DNA of 64,000 nucleotides from Methylacidimicrobium sp. B4 (GTDB taxonomy: Bacteria; Verrucomicrobiota; Verrucomicrobiia; Methylacidiphilales; Methylacidiphilaceae): NCBI RefSeq assembly GCF_017310545.1, contig NZ_CP066203.1:620001-684000 (forward strand). Direction: 5' to 3'. Below are positions 26,431-35,673 of the stretch, piece by piece (position 1 is the first letter of the stretch; each line of letters starts with the position of its first letter). Below the pieces are notes generated by a model. The model was not told the DNA's origin. It ran no database searches and saw nothing but the letters and a program-made list of their open reading frames with translations. The translations under genes were made by a program, and so were the position numbers.

Positions 26431-28038
26431 ATGGCTCAGCTTTCGACGCAAGACAACTCCCTGCCCAAGCCCATGGAGCGGACGATCGCCGGCGGAGGAA
26501 AGCGGGGCTTTGTCCTCTTCGGCCTCGTCGTCCTGATGGGAACCGCCTACACGGCGGTCCACTTCTTCCGAGATCTCTCCGGTTCCCACCCGCTGGCCTT
26601 CCTGCCGTTCCTGCTGCTCGCGGTGGCCCTGCTGACCGCTCTCTCCTTCGAGTTCGTCAATGGCTTCCACGACACCGCCAATGCGGTAGCGACCGTCATC
26701 TACACACGCACCCTCCGCCCCGGAGCCGCCGTCCTCTGGTCAGGAGCCTGGAACTTCCTGGGGGTGCTCGCCTCCTCGGGCATGGTGGCCTTCAACATCG
26801 TGGCACTCCTGCCGCCCGATCTCGTCCTCCATGTCAGCACCCAGGCCGGATTCGCCATGATTTTCGCCCTGCTCTCCTCGGCGATCCTCTGGAACCTCGG
26901 GACCTGGTACCTGGGGCTTCCCTCCTCGAGCTCCCATACGCTGATCGGTTCGGTGATCGGCGTCGGCCTGGCCAGCCGGCTCGGCTCGGGCCGAGGGGGC
27001 CTCTCCGGGATCGACTGGTCGCAGGCGATCAACGTCGGGAAGGCACTCGTCCTCTCGCCGCTGATCGGCTTCGTCCTCGCCTGGCTTCTTCTCGTCGTCG
27101 CCAAGGCGCTGATCCGTGATCCCCGGCTCTACCTCCCTCCGGTAGGGGAACGACCTCCGCCCCTCTGGATCCGTTTCCTCCTGCTCCTGACCTGCACGGG
27201 GGTGAGCTTCGCCCACGGTTCCAACGACGGGCAGAAGGGCATGGGGCTCATCATGCTCATCTTGATCGGGGTCGTCCCCACCGTCTACGCCCTCAACCAT
27301 GCCCTTCCGGAGCGGGAAACCCAGGGGATGCTGCTCGAGACCGAGGCTTGCATCCGCGTCCTCGACCGCTACGCCCCTCCCGGAGCGATTTCCGAGGCCG
27401 ATCCCGCCGCCCGGGCGACGGCTTTTGTCCAGAGCCGGAAGATTCAGCCGGGGACCGTTCCCGCGATCCGCCAACTGCTCCAGGATGTCGCCGCGCAGCT
27501 CCATTCGTGCAAGTCGTTCGCGGAGGTTCCCGCGGCCCAGGTCGCCAACATCCGGAACAAGCTTTTCGTCTTGAACCAGTCGCTGCGCGCGCTCACGAAA
27601 GCTCCACAGATCGGGCTGAGCGCAGGCGACCGGGAGGCTCTCACCGCCTATCGCCACCAGATGGACCGCGCGATCCAGTTCATCCCCGCCTGGGTCAAGG
27701 TGGCGGTCGCTCTCGCCCTCGGCCTGGGCACGATGGTCGGCTGGAAGCGCATCGTCGTGACGGTGGGAGAGAAGATCGGGAAGGAGCACCTCACCTATGC
27801 GCAGGGAGCGGCGGCCGAGATCACGGCGATGACGACGATCGGCTGCGCCGACCTCTTCGGCCTCCCGGTGAGCACGACCCACGTCCTCTCCTCGGGGGTG
27901 GCGGGAACGATGACCGCCAACGGCGCCGGGCTGCAATGGGCAACCGTCCGGAACTTGGCGGCGGCCTGGCTGCTGACGCTTCCGGCCTCGATCCTGCTCT
28001 CCGGCCTGCTCTTCACCCTCCTGCGCTGGGGGAGCTGA
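26431..28038 (+). CDS. pit: Inorganic phosphate transporter, Pit family
   Basis: 535 residues, multi-pass membrane protein. The two Pit repeats are seen: FEFVNGFHDTANAVATVIYT near 70 and TCTGVSFAHGSNDGQKGMGL near 255, plus the second-half signature LFGLPVSTTHVLSSGVAG near 475. A hydrophilic loop of roughly 140 residues (about 290-430) separates the halves. Transport is low-affinity, proton-coupled uptake of metal-phosphate. It appears monocistronic and ends at a hairpin. Confidence 0.93.
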   Translation: MAQLSTQDNSLPKPMERTIAGGGKRGFVLFGLVVLMGTAYTAVHFFRDLSGSHPLAFLPFLLLAVALLTALSFEFVNGFHDTANAVATVIYTRTLRPGAAVLWSGAWNFLGVLASSGMVAFNIVALLPPDLVLHVSTQAGFAMIFALLSSAILWNLGTWYLGLPSSSSHTLIGSVIGVGLASRLGSGRGGLSGIDWSQAINVGKALVLSPLIGFVLAWLLLVVAKALIRDPRLYLPPVGERPPPLWIRFLLLLTCTGVSFAHGSNDGQKGMGLIMLILIGVVPTVYALNHALPERETQGMLLETEACIRVLDRYAPPGAISEADPAARATAFVQSRKIQPGTVPAIRQLLQDVAAQLHSCKSFAEVPAAQVANIRNKLFVLNQSLRALTKAPQIGLSAGDREALTAYRHQMDRAIQFIPAWVKVAVALALGLGTMVGWKRIVVTVGEKIGKEHLTYAQGAAAEITAMTTIGCADLFGLPVSTTHVLSSGVAGTMTANGAGLQWATVRNLAAAWLLTLPASILLSGLLFTLLRWGS

Positions 28039-28044
28039 CCGCAA

Positions 28045-28074
28045 GGGGGATCTTCCTGGATGGGCAGATCCCCC
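28045..28074. terminator. Strong hairpin between convergent genes
   Basis: GGGGGATCT (28045-28053) pairs perfectly with AGATCCCCC (28066-28074), loop 12 nt, six nt after the phosphate transporter stop. An outer CCGCA/TGCGG pairing may extend it. There is no T-run, so termination is inferred from position only. Confidence 0.4.
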
Positions 28075-28112
28075 CGGGTCGCCGGCTAGCGCCTCTGCGG
28101 GAAAGACCGGGG

Positions 28113-28442
28113 TTAGAGACCCATGTCCTTTTCCGCTTTCTTGAGGGAGCTCTTCTCCTTCTTGCTCTTGCTGTGGAGATGCTTCTTGGCGTTCTTCTCG
28201 TCCTTCTTCGTGCTCTTCTCGACCTTCTTCTCCTCCTGCTTGCCCTCGTTCTCTACCTTCTTTTCTTCCTTCTGAGCATCCTTTTGGACCTCACCCTCCG
28301 CCTTCTGTGCCTGGCCTTGCGCCTGCTGCTCCACCCCGGACGCCGAGGGCATCCCCTGGGCGAGCGCATGCCCGGAGATTCCACAACCGAGACCCGAGAG
28401 CGCGCTGCAGATCAAGAACCGCGACAACCACTTCGTTTTCAT
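28113..28442 (-). CDS. Small exported lysine/glutamate-rich protein
   Basis: 109 residues from ATG 28442, with GGAGGAG immediately before it. A signal peptide (MKTKWLSRFLICSALSGLGC then AISGHALAQ-like end) is followed by a low-complexity region of alternating K, E and Q, with repeats such as QKEEKKVE and KKVEKS. The region would form a highly charged helix or coiled coil. No family recognised. Possibly a cell-envelope structural or metal/acid-stress protein. The gene stands alone. Confidence 0.65.
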   Translation of the reverse strand: MKTKWLSRFLICSALSGLGCGISGHALAQGMPSASGVEQQAQGQAQKAEGEVQKDAQKEEKKVENEGKQEEKKVEKSTKKDEKNAKKHLHSKSKKEKSSLKKAEKDMGL

Positions 28443-28756
28443 GCTCCTCCTACGACCGCCCGGAAGGGTTGGTTTCCGGACCCTCCTCCCGAGGAATCCC
28501 CTGCTCGCGCTTTCCCGTCGCCGGAGAAGCGCCTTCTCGGAACGGCTTCCCTTCGTATGAACTCGGGCCCCATCGTTGTCAACCCCATCCCCAAGACCCC
28601 GGGCGGTGGACGGCCGCCCCTTTGGCGAAGGCCGCGACGCGGAGAGGCTTCTTTTCCCTCCCCTCCTTCCTTGACGCGCAGGGAAGAAAGCGGTTTGCTT
28701 GTGTTCTCGATCCCGTCGCAAGGGATCTTTTTCGGGGCATCGGTCGGATGGCACGC

Positions 28757-28839
28757 GCCGGCGTGGCGGAATGGCAGACGCGCCAGACTCAAAATCTGGT
28801 CTCGGCAACGGGGTGTGGGTTCGAGTCCCTCCGCCGGCA
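28757..28839 (+). tRNA. tRNA-Leu (anticodon CAA)
   Basis: Acceptor GCCGGCG pairs with CGCCGGC; discriminator A at 28839. The anticodon loop CTCAAAA sits between CCAGA and TCTGG, giving anticodon CAA. A long variable arm fits tRNA-Leu. CCA is not encoded. The T stem has one T-T opposition, a small oddity. Confidence 0.92.
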
Positions 28840-28861
28840 GACCTCAAGCTCCGGCGCGGCC

Positions 28862-29379
28862 TCAACGATCCGCCCGCGCCACCCCCCGAAGACTGCAGCG
28901 GCGCGATCGGGCGACCCGATCCTGATCCCGGATCGGCGGAAGGACTGCCGCCTCATCCCCCATTCCATCGCTAGCGCAAGAAACGGTCACCGAGGGCAAG
29001 CGACCGCCCTGCTGGTTGACCGGCTTTTCGAGCAACGTGGGCCGCGAGGATGCCAAATTGACGTCGACAAGAAGGTTAAGGCGATTCTCCAGCTGGTAGA
29101 ACTTGGCCACCGTCTGAGCGGGAAGCTTGGCGCTGAACTCCTGGAAATCCTTCTTCCTCACGTCGAGGCGGCGCTGCTCGAAGGCGAACATGCGCCTCAC
29201 CCTCTCCTTGGCTTGTACGTCGGCCGGCAAGGGTGCATGGCCGAGCTCCCATCCGGCTGCGACGCTTCGCCGGTGGGCTGCGCGTGAATGGTTGAGGGCA
29301 GGAGGAGAAAAGCGGCGAGAGCGGCCGAGAAGATCGGCGTTTCCCAAGGTTTCCTTCCACTGGCCGCAGGCTTGCGCAT
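28862..29379 (-). pseudogene. Frameshifted exported-protein gene
   Basis: From ATG 29379 one frame encodes a signal peptide (MRKPAASGRKPWETPIFSAA, ending IHAQPTGE) and then runs into a stop at about 29197. In a neighbouring frame the continuation reads PLPADVQAKERVRRMFAFEQ and then FYQLENRLNLLVDVNLASS, a helical region like a small periplasmic Spy/CpxP-type or unknown exported protein. The two parts join at about 29210-29250 only if one frameshift is allowed. Either the gene is broken or the sequence has an error here. The end at 28862 is the stop of the second frame. Confidence 0.5.
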
Positions 29380-29541
29380 GGACCAGATTGCCTTGGCGGG
29401 CGAACCGTACAGGGAATCTCGAACGCCCTGAACCCGTACCGTGCGCTCTCGACACGGAGTTCGGCCCCATCGTTGCGGGCCCCGGGCTCCCGAAGGGATT
29501 TGCGGAAACCGGGTCGCTTGTGCGATTTTCCGATAAAGGCG

Positions 29542-30078
29542 ATGAACAACGGTGCGAAAGCGGCTGCCGCTCTGCTGGCCCTTGCCGGATGGGTCGTCCT
29601 CGTGGTTGCGACAGCGTCCGCGTTCTCGGTCGGCGCATCCCTTTGGCTTTCGCTCCCTCACGCTTCTCTAGCCGATACGCTGCAGACTCTCCCCTGGCAG
29701 AATGCCGTATGGGCTCTTGCGGCTGCAGGGGCCTGGCTCGGCTTGCGCAAGCTGCGCCTGCGCCTCGAGGCGCGGATCTCGGCCGAGCCGGAACCGAGGA
29801 GCTTGGAAGCGAGGGAAGAGCGTCTGAGAAGCGGCCGCATCTACCAATGGTTCCTCATCGTCGTGACCTCCGTGATCGTCCTGACGGCGTGGAGCCTCCA
29901 TGGCGCTCTGGCTGCCAGCCGCGAGCGATTCAACGAGATCTTGCTCTGGCTTTTTGCGGCTCAAGCGCTCTTAACCGCCGGAACCTTCGCGTTCTTCGCC
30001 TACGGCGTGGATATCCGCCAGCTCTTTCGGCGCAGGACGGGCCCAAGCAGGAACGAATCGAGCGGCGGGGATGGCTAG
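29542..30078 (+). CDS. Unknown membrane protein with four transmembrane segments
   Basis: 178 residues from ATG 29542. Hydrophobic segments at about 6-30, 45-65, 97-118 and 133-155 are separated by an Arg/Glu-rich cytoplasmic loop (LRLRLEARISAEPEPRS) and followed by a basic C-terminus. No family recognised. It is divergent from the broken exported-protein gene. Confidence 0.6.
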   Translation: MNNGAKAAAALLALAGWVVLVVATASAFSVGASLWLSLPHASLADTLQTLPWQNAVWALAAAGAWLGLRKLRLRLEARISAEPEPRSLEAREERLRSGRIYQWFLIVVTSVIVLTAWSLHGALAASRERFNEILLWLFAAQALLTAGTFAFFAYGVDIRQLFRRRTGPSRNESSGGDG

Positions 30079-30296
30079 GCCGCCTACGGCGCTAAGGGTC
30101 CTGGGTGATCGGGTTCGCTGCCTGGCCTTCTGATCCTCCCCTTGGCCTCGGGCAAGTTCGCTCGCCTGCTTTCCCGCTGAGCAAGCAAATGGGCACTAAG
30201 AAGAAGCTCGCTCGCCGCGTCGCCGAGCCGGCGGTAGCGCAGCTCTTCGGTTTCCTGGCCAACCAAGGAACGGCGCGCGCTGCCTCTCCGGGATGC

Positions 30297-31010
30297 CTAC
30301 TTCTCCGGTGCGAACTCGAGGAAGTACTGGTAGGGGAGGAAGTCATGCTCCTGCACGACGCGATAGCCGGCCTGCCGGAACTCCTCCTTGGCTTCCGCCT
30401 CGAGGATTCGATGCGCGGGGGGCGGACCGACAGGCGAATTCGGCTTGAAGTCGATCAGGACGACCCTCCCCTCGGGCTTGAGAGCGCCCGAGAGCTTCCG
30501 GAGATATTCGATCCGGTTGTCGACGTGGTGGAGAACCACGCAAAAGAAGATCCGGTCGACCGATTGGGGCTCGAGATCGGCGCTGCCCGGCTTGACCAGG
30601 CGAACCGTCACGTTCTGGAGACCCTTCTCCTTGACCTCCTTTCTCAAGTAGTCGGCCATCGCGGGCTCGGAGTCGATCGCGTAGACCTTCCCTTCCGCTC
30701 CCACCGCCTGGGAAAACCTCCGGGTGAAATAGCCCGTTCCCGCGCCGATGTCGGCCACCACGGACCCCGGCTTCAGGTTGAGAGCCTCGATCACCCGATC
30801 GGGCTCCTGCCACTTGTCCCTCTCCTTCGATTCAAAGAGCCGGGCATACTTCCCCACGTCATGAAAGCTGTGGTGATAGCCATGCATCGCCTTCGGCTCG
30901 GTCGCCGGAGCCTCCGACTCCTGTCCATAGAGGGTCGTGCCACTCCCCAGCAGAAGAAAGGCGGCCCATCGGATGAGCGGCTGACGCATCGTCGGGAAGA
31001 GATCAGTCAT
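30297..31010 (-). CDS. Exported SAM-dependent methyltransferase
   Basis: 237 residues from ATG 31010, fixed by AAGGAGC eight nt upstream. The N-terminus LIRWAAFLLLGSGTTLYGQ looks like a signal peptide or signal anchor. The catalytic domain has the class I methyltransferase glycine motif VVADIGAGTGYFTRRFSQ, the acidic YAIDSEP and VLHHVDNRIEYL. A His-rich MHGYHHSFHDV precedes it. A secreted SAM enzyme is unexpected because SAM is cytoplasmic; the same family with N-terminal hydrophobic leader is common, so membrane anchoring facing inward is possible. Substrate unknown. Confidence 0.8.
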   Translation of the reverse strand: MTDLFPTMRQPLIRWAAFLLLGSGTTLYGQESEAPATEPKAMHGYHHSFHDVGKYARLFESKERDKWQEPDRVIEALNLKPGSVVADIGAGTGYFTRRFSQAVGAEGKVYAIDSEPAMADYLRKEVKEKGLQNVTVRLVKPGSADLEPQSVDRIFFCVVLHHVDNRIEYLRKLSGALKPEGRVVLIDFKPNSPVGPPPAHRILEAEAKEEFRQAGYRVVQEHDFLPYQYFLEFAPEK

Positions 31011-31121
31011 CGGGGAAAGCTCCTTGGGGGGTTTTGGGACGAGAAGCCGATAAGACATGGCGCAGTTCGGGCGGCGGCGCCCGTCGTGTCATGACAAGCA
31101 TGGACGCCCGCGCTCGCCCGC

Positions 31122-32180
31122 TCAAGAAAGTTTTTTCATCGGGCCGGAAGCGATTGCCTGTTGCGAAGCGTCGCTCCCCGCGCCGGAGGGACGCATCCGG
31201 ATCCGAGCCGCCCCGAGCGCCGGCAGATGCGCACGCAGTGCGCTCTCGACGGCCGAGGAGACTCGCTCCGCCTCCTGGAGGGTGGCACGGCCATCCATCG
31301 CCACGTCGATCTCGGCCGCGAGCCGGTGGCCCAGCCAGCGGGCCCGCACCTCGAGCAGCCGGTGAACGGGGACCGCGTGCCCGGCGGCATGGCGAATGGC
31401 CTCGACCACTTCCGGCTCGACCCCGTCGAGCATCCGCAGGAAAGCCGTCCTGGCCGACTGCCAGACGATGCCCAGGATCGCGGCGGTGATCCCGAGGCCG
31501 ATGATCGGGTCGGCGAGCGGGAAGCCGAGCCGGGCACCGATGGCGCCCAGAACCACGGCCAGGCTCGTCAGTCCGTCCGTGCGGGCATGATAGCCGTCGG
31601 CGATCAGCGCAGCGCTCTGGATCCGCCGGCCCACCCGGATCCGGTAGAGCGCGACAAGCTCGTTGCCGAGAAAGCCGGCCACGCCCGCGGCAGCCACCCA
31701 GCCGAGGAGAGCCACCGGCTGCGGGTGAACGAGTCGATGGGCCGCCTCATAGCCCGAGACCAGGGCGCTGAAGAGAATGATGGCGACGATCGCCAGCCCC
31801 GCCAGGTCCTCGACCCGGCCGAGGCCGTAGGAGAAGCGCGCCGTCGGCTTGCGCTGGGCCAGGCGGAAGGCGACCCCGAGCGGGAGCGCGGTCGCCGCGT
31901 CGCCGATGTTGTGGATCGCATCGGCGAGCAGCGCCACGCTGCCCGAAAGGAGAACGATCCCGAATTGCACCGCAGCGGTAAGCAGAAGGATGAAAAAGGA
32001 TCGTTGGACGGCCTGGAGCCCTTGTTGACTCGCCGCGATCGCGGGATCAAGGACCCCATGAGCGTGGCCATGGCGGTGGTTCGTTGCGCAACGCGGTGCT
32101 TCAGGAGGATCTCCCACTTCCGAGAAATGCTCGAGCGGCCGGGGCGGCAAGGCGGAGGGGGTGAGCTCGCCCATCCCCAC
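31122..32180 (-). CDS. Cation diffusion facilitator family metal exporter
   Basis: 352 residues. An N-terminal His cluster (NHRHGHAHG) is followed by six transmembrane helices and a C-terminal cytoplasmic ferredoxin-like domain. Metal-site motifs: LLADAIHNIGDAATAL in helix II and GYHARTDGLTSLAVV in helix V. These HxxxD patterns fit Zn/Co/Ni-type exporters using proton antiport. It lies downstream of nothing obvious and may be monocistronic. Confidence 0.9.
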   Translation of the reverse strand: MGMGELTPSALPPRPLEHFSEVGDPPEAPRCATNHRHGHAHGVLDPAIAASQQGLQAVQRSFFILLLTAAVQFGIVLLSGSVALLADAIHNIGDAATALPLGVAFRLAQRKPTARFSYGLGRVEDLAGLAIVAIILFSALVSGYEAAHRLVHPQPVALLGWVAAAGVAGFLGNELVALYRIRVGRRIQSAALIADGYHARTDGLTSLAVVLGAIGARLGFPLADPIIGLGITAAILGIVWQSARTAFLRMLDGVEPEVVEAIRHAAGHAVPVHRLLEVRARWLGHRLAAEIDVAMDGRATLQEAERVSSAVESALRAHLPALGAARIRMRPSGAGSDASQQAIASGPMKKLS

Positions 32181-32402
32181 AATCCTAATCGACCTCCAAG
32201 CGCGGAGAAAGCCTCAAGAAGCGGGTCTTCCGGAAAACCCGGAGGTAGATAGGGGTCGTTCCCTGCCGGAGAGAGGCCCTCCAATCCCGTCAAGCCTGGG
32301 CGCGGATGCCTCCCGGGGCATTTTCTGAAACTTCGGAGGAAACATTGATCCCGCCAGCTGGATTGGATCTAAAGATAGCAACCGAACCATCCTCCTTCAT
32401 CT

Positions 32403-33071
32403 ATGAAAGCCACCATCGAGATCCCGGACGACCTCTACCGGAAGATCCAGGCCAAGAGTGGCGCTCTTGGCAAGCCGCTCCAGGAATTGACGATCAACCT
32501 CCTCGAGCAGTGGCTCAGCGAAAAGGAAAAACGCTTCCAGGAATTGGTGCCAGCCGGGCTCGATTCTCGGCTTCCTGCCGTGGACGAGGCGATTCAAGCT
32601 GCCCCTTCCGTAATCCTCAGAAGAGCAAGGAGCGAGGATGTCCCCGCTCTTGTCCCTCTCCTCCAAAGCCTTTTTTCCCAAGAAGAGGAATTTGCGCCAA
32701 ACGGCGCACTCCAGGAGCGGGGCTTGCGCGCGATCCTCTCCGATCCGCGGCTCGGAGACGTCTTGCTCGCCGAGGAAGATGGACGAGCGATCGGGATGGT
32801 GAGCCTTCTCTACACGGTTTCCACCGCTCTCGGAGCTCCTGTCGCCATCCTGGAAGACATGGTCGTCGATCCCTCTCGGCGGGGAGCCGGGATCGGCAGC
32901 GCCATTCTCGCCCGGGCGCTTCGGCTCTGCCGGGAACGGGGATGCGCCCGGGTGACCCTGCTCACCGACGCCCGAAACACAGGAGCCCAGAGATTCTATG
33001 AGAAGTCTGGATTCGCCCAGTCGGTGATGATTCCGTTGCGACTGATCCTGCGAGAAGAAGCGCGGCCTTGA
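32403..33071 (+). CDS. Ribbon-helix-helix/antitoxin-like domain fused to GNAT acetyltransferase
   Basis: 222 residues in one uninterrupted frame. Residues 1-42 (MKATIEIPDDLYRKIQAKSG then LQELTINLLEQWL) look like the beta-strand plus two-helix DNA-binding part of VapB/CopG-type antitoxins. From about residue 68 a GNAT domain runs, with VILRRARSEDVPALVPLLQ, the acetyl-CoA loop RRGAGIGSAILARALRL, and NTGAQRFYEKSGFAQ at the end. The acetyl-group acceptor is unknown. The fusion unites in one protein what toxin-antitoxin loci such as TacA-TacT keep as two genes. The insertion sequence starts 102 nt downstream. Confidence 0.75.
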   Translation: MKATIEIPDDLYRKIQAKSGALGKPLQELTINLLEQWLSEKEKRFQELVPAGLDSRLPAVDEAIQAAPSVILRRARSEDVPALVPLLQSLFSQEEEFAPNGALQERGLRAILSDPRLGDVLLAEEDGRAIGMVSLLYTVSTALGAPVAILEDMVVDPSRRGAGIGSAILARALRLCRERGCARVTLLTDARNTGAQRFYEKSGFAQSVMIPLRLILREEARP

Positions 33072-33165
33072 ACGAGCCGGCTTGGGCCGCTCCTGCGGCT
33101 TCGGACGGGGCGGCACGCCTTCTCGCGCACCGCCCCTCCAAAGGAAAGCGCGAAACTTCCGGAGC

Positions 33166-33173
33166 CCCTTGAT
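33166..33173 (+). repeat. Target-site duplication, left of ISL3 copy 1
   Basis: CCCTTGAT, identical to 34589-34596 on the other side. Eight nt is the usual ISL3-family duplication, so this copy is a simple undisturbed insertion. Confidence 0.85.
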
Positions 33174-34588
33174 GGCTCCTCGCTGAATTGAGTGGGTAAG
33201 GGGGGGAGCGGATTTCGGTTAAGGGATGGCAAGAAGCGGGGTTCTTGCCCTCCGTCTTCGACGGATTTTTGGGGAGAGAGGAAGCCGTCAAGGACACTTC
33301 GACTTCGTCGATCCTCCTTGACGGCGGATTGCCAGACCGGGCTGCCTGGTGGATGCTTGCGGGATGGCTGCGAACAAGCTTTTTTGCTGCGGCGCTGCAA
33401 CTAGGTTCGGAAGGGAAGGTGAGCCGGAGTGAGCTCTCCGCGAAGGAGCACACTCTGAAGATCTGGCTCGGGTTTGGAGCAAGGTCATCGGTTCACCTCT
33501 CCGGAATGTCGAAGAGCTTCCCCCGTACACGACACGGTGGAGAAGCGGTGGAGGCAGATGCACTTCGAGCAGTACCGGACCGAGTGGATCGCTCGGGTTC
33601 CTCGGATCAACTGTCCGGAGCAGGGAGTTCGGCTGGTGGAGGTTCCTTGGGCCAGGGCGGGGAGCGGGTTTACTCTCATGATGGAGGCGGTCATTTGGAT
33701 GCTTTCCCGGGAGATGTCGGTTTCCGCGATGGCGGAGATGCTCAAGGAGCAAGATACCCGGCTCTGGCGGGTCTTGGGGCATTCCGTGGAAAAGGCCTAC
33801 CGACGCGAGGACTGGAGCGGGGTCAAGAAGATCCTGGTGGATGAGACCAGGAGCAAGCGGGGCCACCGTTCCGTGACGGTCGTTACCGATGCGGAGAGCC
33901 GGAAGCTGCTCTTCCTTGCCGAGGGGAGAGGAAAGGAGGCTCTGGAGGCCTTCGCCAAGGAGAGGAAGGAACAGAATGCCGATCCGGGGCAGATCGAAGC
34001 GATCTGCATGGAGATGAGCCCCTCCTCCATCTCTGGAGCCCGGGAGGTTTTTCCGAAGGCGGAGAGGATTTTCGATCCTTTCCCGCTCATGCCGATGGCG
34101 GGAGACGCGGTCGACCAGGTGCGCAAGGAGTTCGGGCGTCAAGGGTTGCTGCCGAAAGGAAGCCTCTGGGCGCTCCGAGGCAACGAATGGACGCAAAGCT
34201 AGGAGCAGAAGGGTCTGCGGAGTTCCCTTTGCGCCGCCTATCCTCGATTGGGAAGAGCCATTGGGTTGCGGGAGGCTCTCCAAAAGATCCTCTCCCAGGA
34301 GGATCCCCAAGAGCTCCGCTGGTGGTTCCGGTGGGCGGATCGCAGTCGGCTTGCTCCCTTCCGAAGACTCTCGAAAACCATCCAAGAGCATCTGGGGGGA
34401 ATCATCGCCTTTCTCCAGAGCCGGATCACCAACGGAACCATCGAAGCGATCAACGGGCTGATCCAGCTGGCCAAAAGGATGGCCAGAGGCTTTCGGAGCT
34501 TCCGCTACCTAAGAATTGCCGCGTTCCTCAAAGCCGGAAAGTTGCGGCTCGATCTTCCCGCTCTACCCACTTGAAACAGCGAAGAGGC
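33174..34588 (+). mobile_element. ISL3-family insertion sequence, copy 1 (defective)
   Basis: 1415 bp. Left end starts GGCTCCTCGCTGAATTG; the reverse complement of the right end starts GCCTCTTCGCTGTTTCAAG; both continue to a shared GTGGGTA, giving imperfect terminal inverted repeats of about 25 nt. Flanked by perfect 8-nt direct repeats CCCTTGAT. The transposase has three lesions (see the pseudogene entry). Copy 2 at 39712-41126 has exactly the same length in the opposite orientation. Confidence 0.9.
33364..34574 (+). pseudogene. ISL3-family transposase, broken
   Basis: The intended protein starts near ATG 33364 (MAANKLF...). Three lesions: an extra T in the T6 run near 33385; an extra G at about 33475, where TTTGGAG must read TTTGAG to join KEHTLKIWLGF to QGHRFTSPECRRASPVHD; and a TAG at 34200-34202 where copy 2 has GAG. 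The DDE domain is recognisable on both sides: KILVDETRSKRGHRSVTVVT, then TNGTIEAINGLIQLAKRMAR and GFRSFRYLRIAAFLKAGKL, the ISL3 C-terminal signature. No single intact frame exists, so it cannot move by itself. Confidence 0.9.
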
Positions 34589-34596
34589 CCCTTGAT
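34589..34596 (+). repeat. Target-site duplication, right of ISL3 copy 1
   Basis: CCCTTGAT, matching 33166-33173. Confidence 0.85.
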
Positions 34597-34700
34597 CAAG
34601 GCTCCTTGTCGTGCATCATCGCCTCTTCCTTCGCTGCTTCTTCGGCGTGTGCCTGGGCGTTCTTGCTATGCCGTTCCTAAAAACATAGACAAACATTCCA

Positions 34701-35656
34701 CTACCAGGGAAGGTCGTCGATGACGTCGGCCGAACCGTTCTGCCGACGGTTCGCGTGCCGGGATTGCGCCGGCAATGCCCAGGTTGCGCCCAATGCCCGC
34801 GTTTCCGGGAGCAAAGGCGCGGGCGGCTCTCGCAAGCCTCCCGACCGGGCATGCGCTGCCTGCGCCGCTTTGAGCCTCCTCCGAACCTCCGACCAGAACG
34901 ACCACACAGGCTTCGCCCGATTCCTCGCGGGTAGGGCAAAGGTGAGGTGGCTGCCATTGCGGGCCGGCGCGGGCGGCCTCCCGCACGGTCGGACGCTTGG
35001 GAGAGGCCCAAGCCTCTCCTGGCCACGGCATAGGCCGCGCCCTGGTGAGAACCGATGCCGTGACGACGCGCGTGGTTCATGGCACCCATCATGGAAGTAT
35101 AGGCCGGATCGACTTCGATCCCCTCGACTCCGGCTCGAAAACACCCCACCTTGAGCAGGGAAATGGTCTTGGAGTAGCCAAACGACGAGATCTTCCTGGC
35201 GGCGGATGGACTCGCCACCTCAAGCTCAGCCCTTCTTTTCTTGAGATCCAGCCGCTCAAGGACCAGGGGAAGACCACGCTCCCGGGCCATCTCCACAATC
35301 ATCCTCGCCGCGTCGCCGATGATCGCCTTGGCTTGATCTTCGGTCTTGCCGTAGAGGTTGAGATCCACCCGAAGGGCCCGCCGCAGGTTGCCGAACCGTT
35401 CCGTCTCCGCCACGGCCAGATGGTCGTGGTTGATGTCGATCCCAACCGCTCCCGCCAGACGGCTTGTCGCAACGGGAACGGGCCTGGCCGGGACGCTCGC
35501 GAAGACCCGCCAGCCCTTCCGGTCCCTTAAAAAGCGGTAGCTTACCGCCACTCCCTCCCGCTTCCGGACAGGCTTGCCCGTCTTGGTCTGCGACAGAACG
35601 ATCCGGCTCGCGGCAAGCCCCTGAAGGATCTCCTCCTGGCCGTAGGCGAATCGCAC
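34701..35656 (-). pseudogene. Truncated, frameshifted TnpB-related gene (IS200/IS605 group)
   Basis: The frame begins abruptly at about 35656-35673 with VIPGVRFAYGQEEI, a segment that lies in the middle of TnpB-related proteins, so the N-terminal third is missing. RuvC-like residues follow: GAVGIDINHDHLAVAE and LVLERLDLKKRRAE. After AYTSMMGAMNHARRHGIGSH the frame is lost at about 34970-35030, and the C-terminal part (SHLTFALPARNRAKPVWSFW) continues in another frame to a stop at 34701. Truncation coincides with the start of the neighbouring tnpB element. Confidence 0.8.
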
Positions 35657-35673
35657 GCCGGGAATGACCGGGT

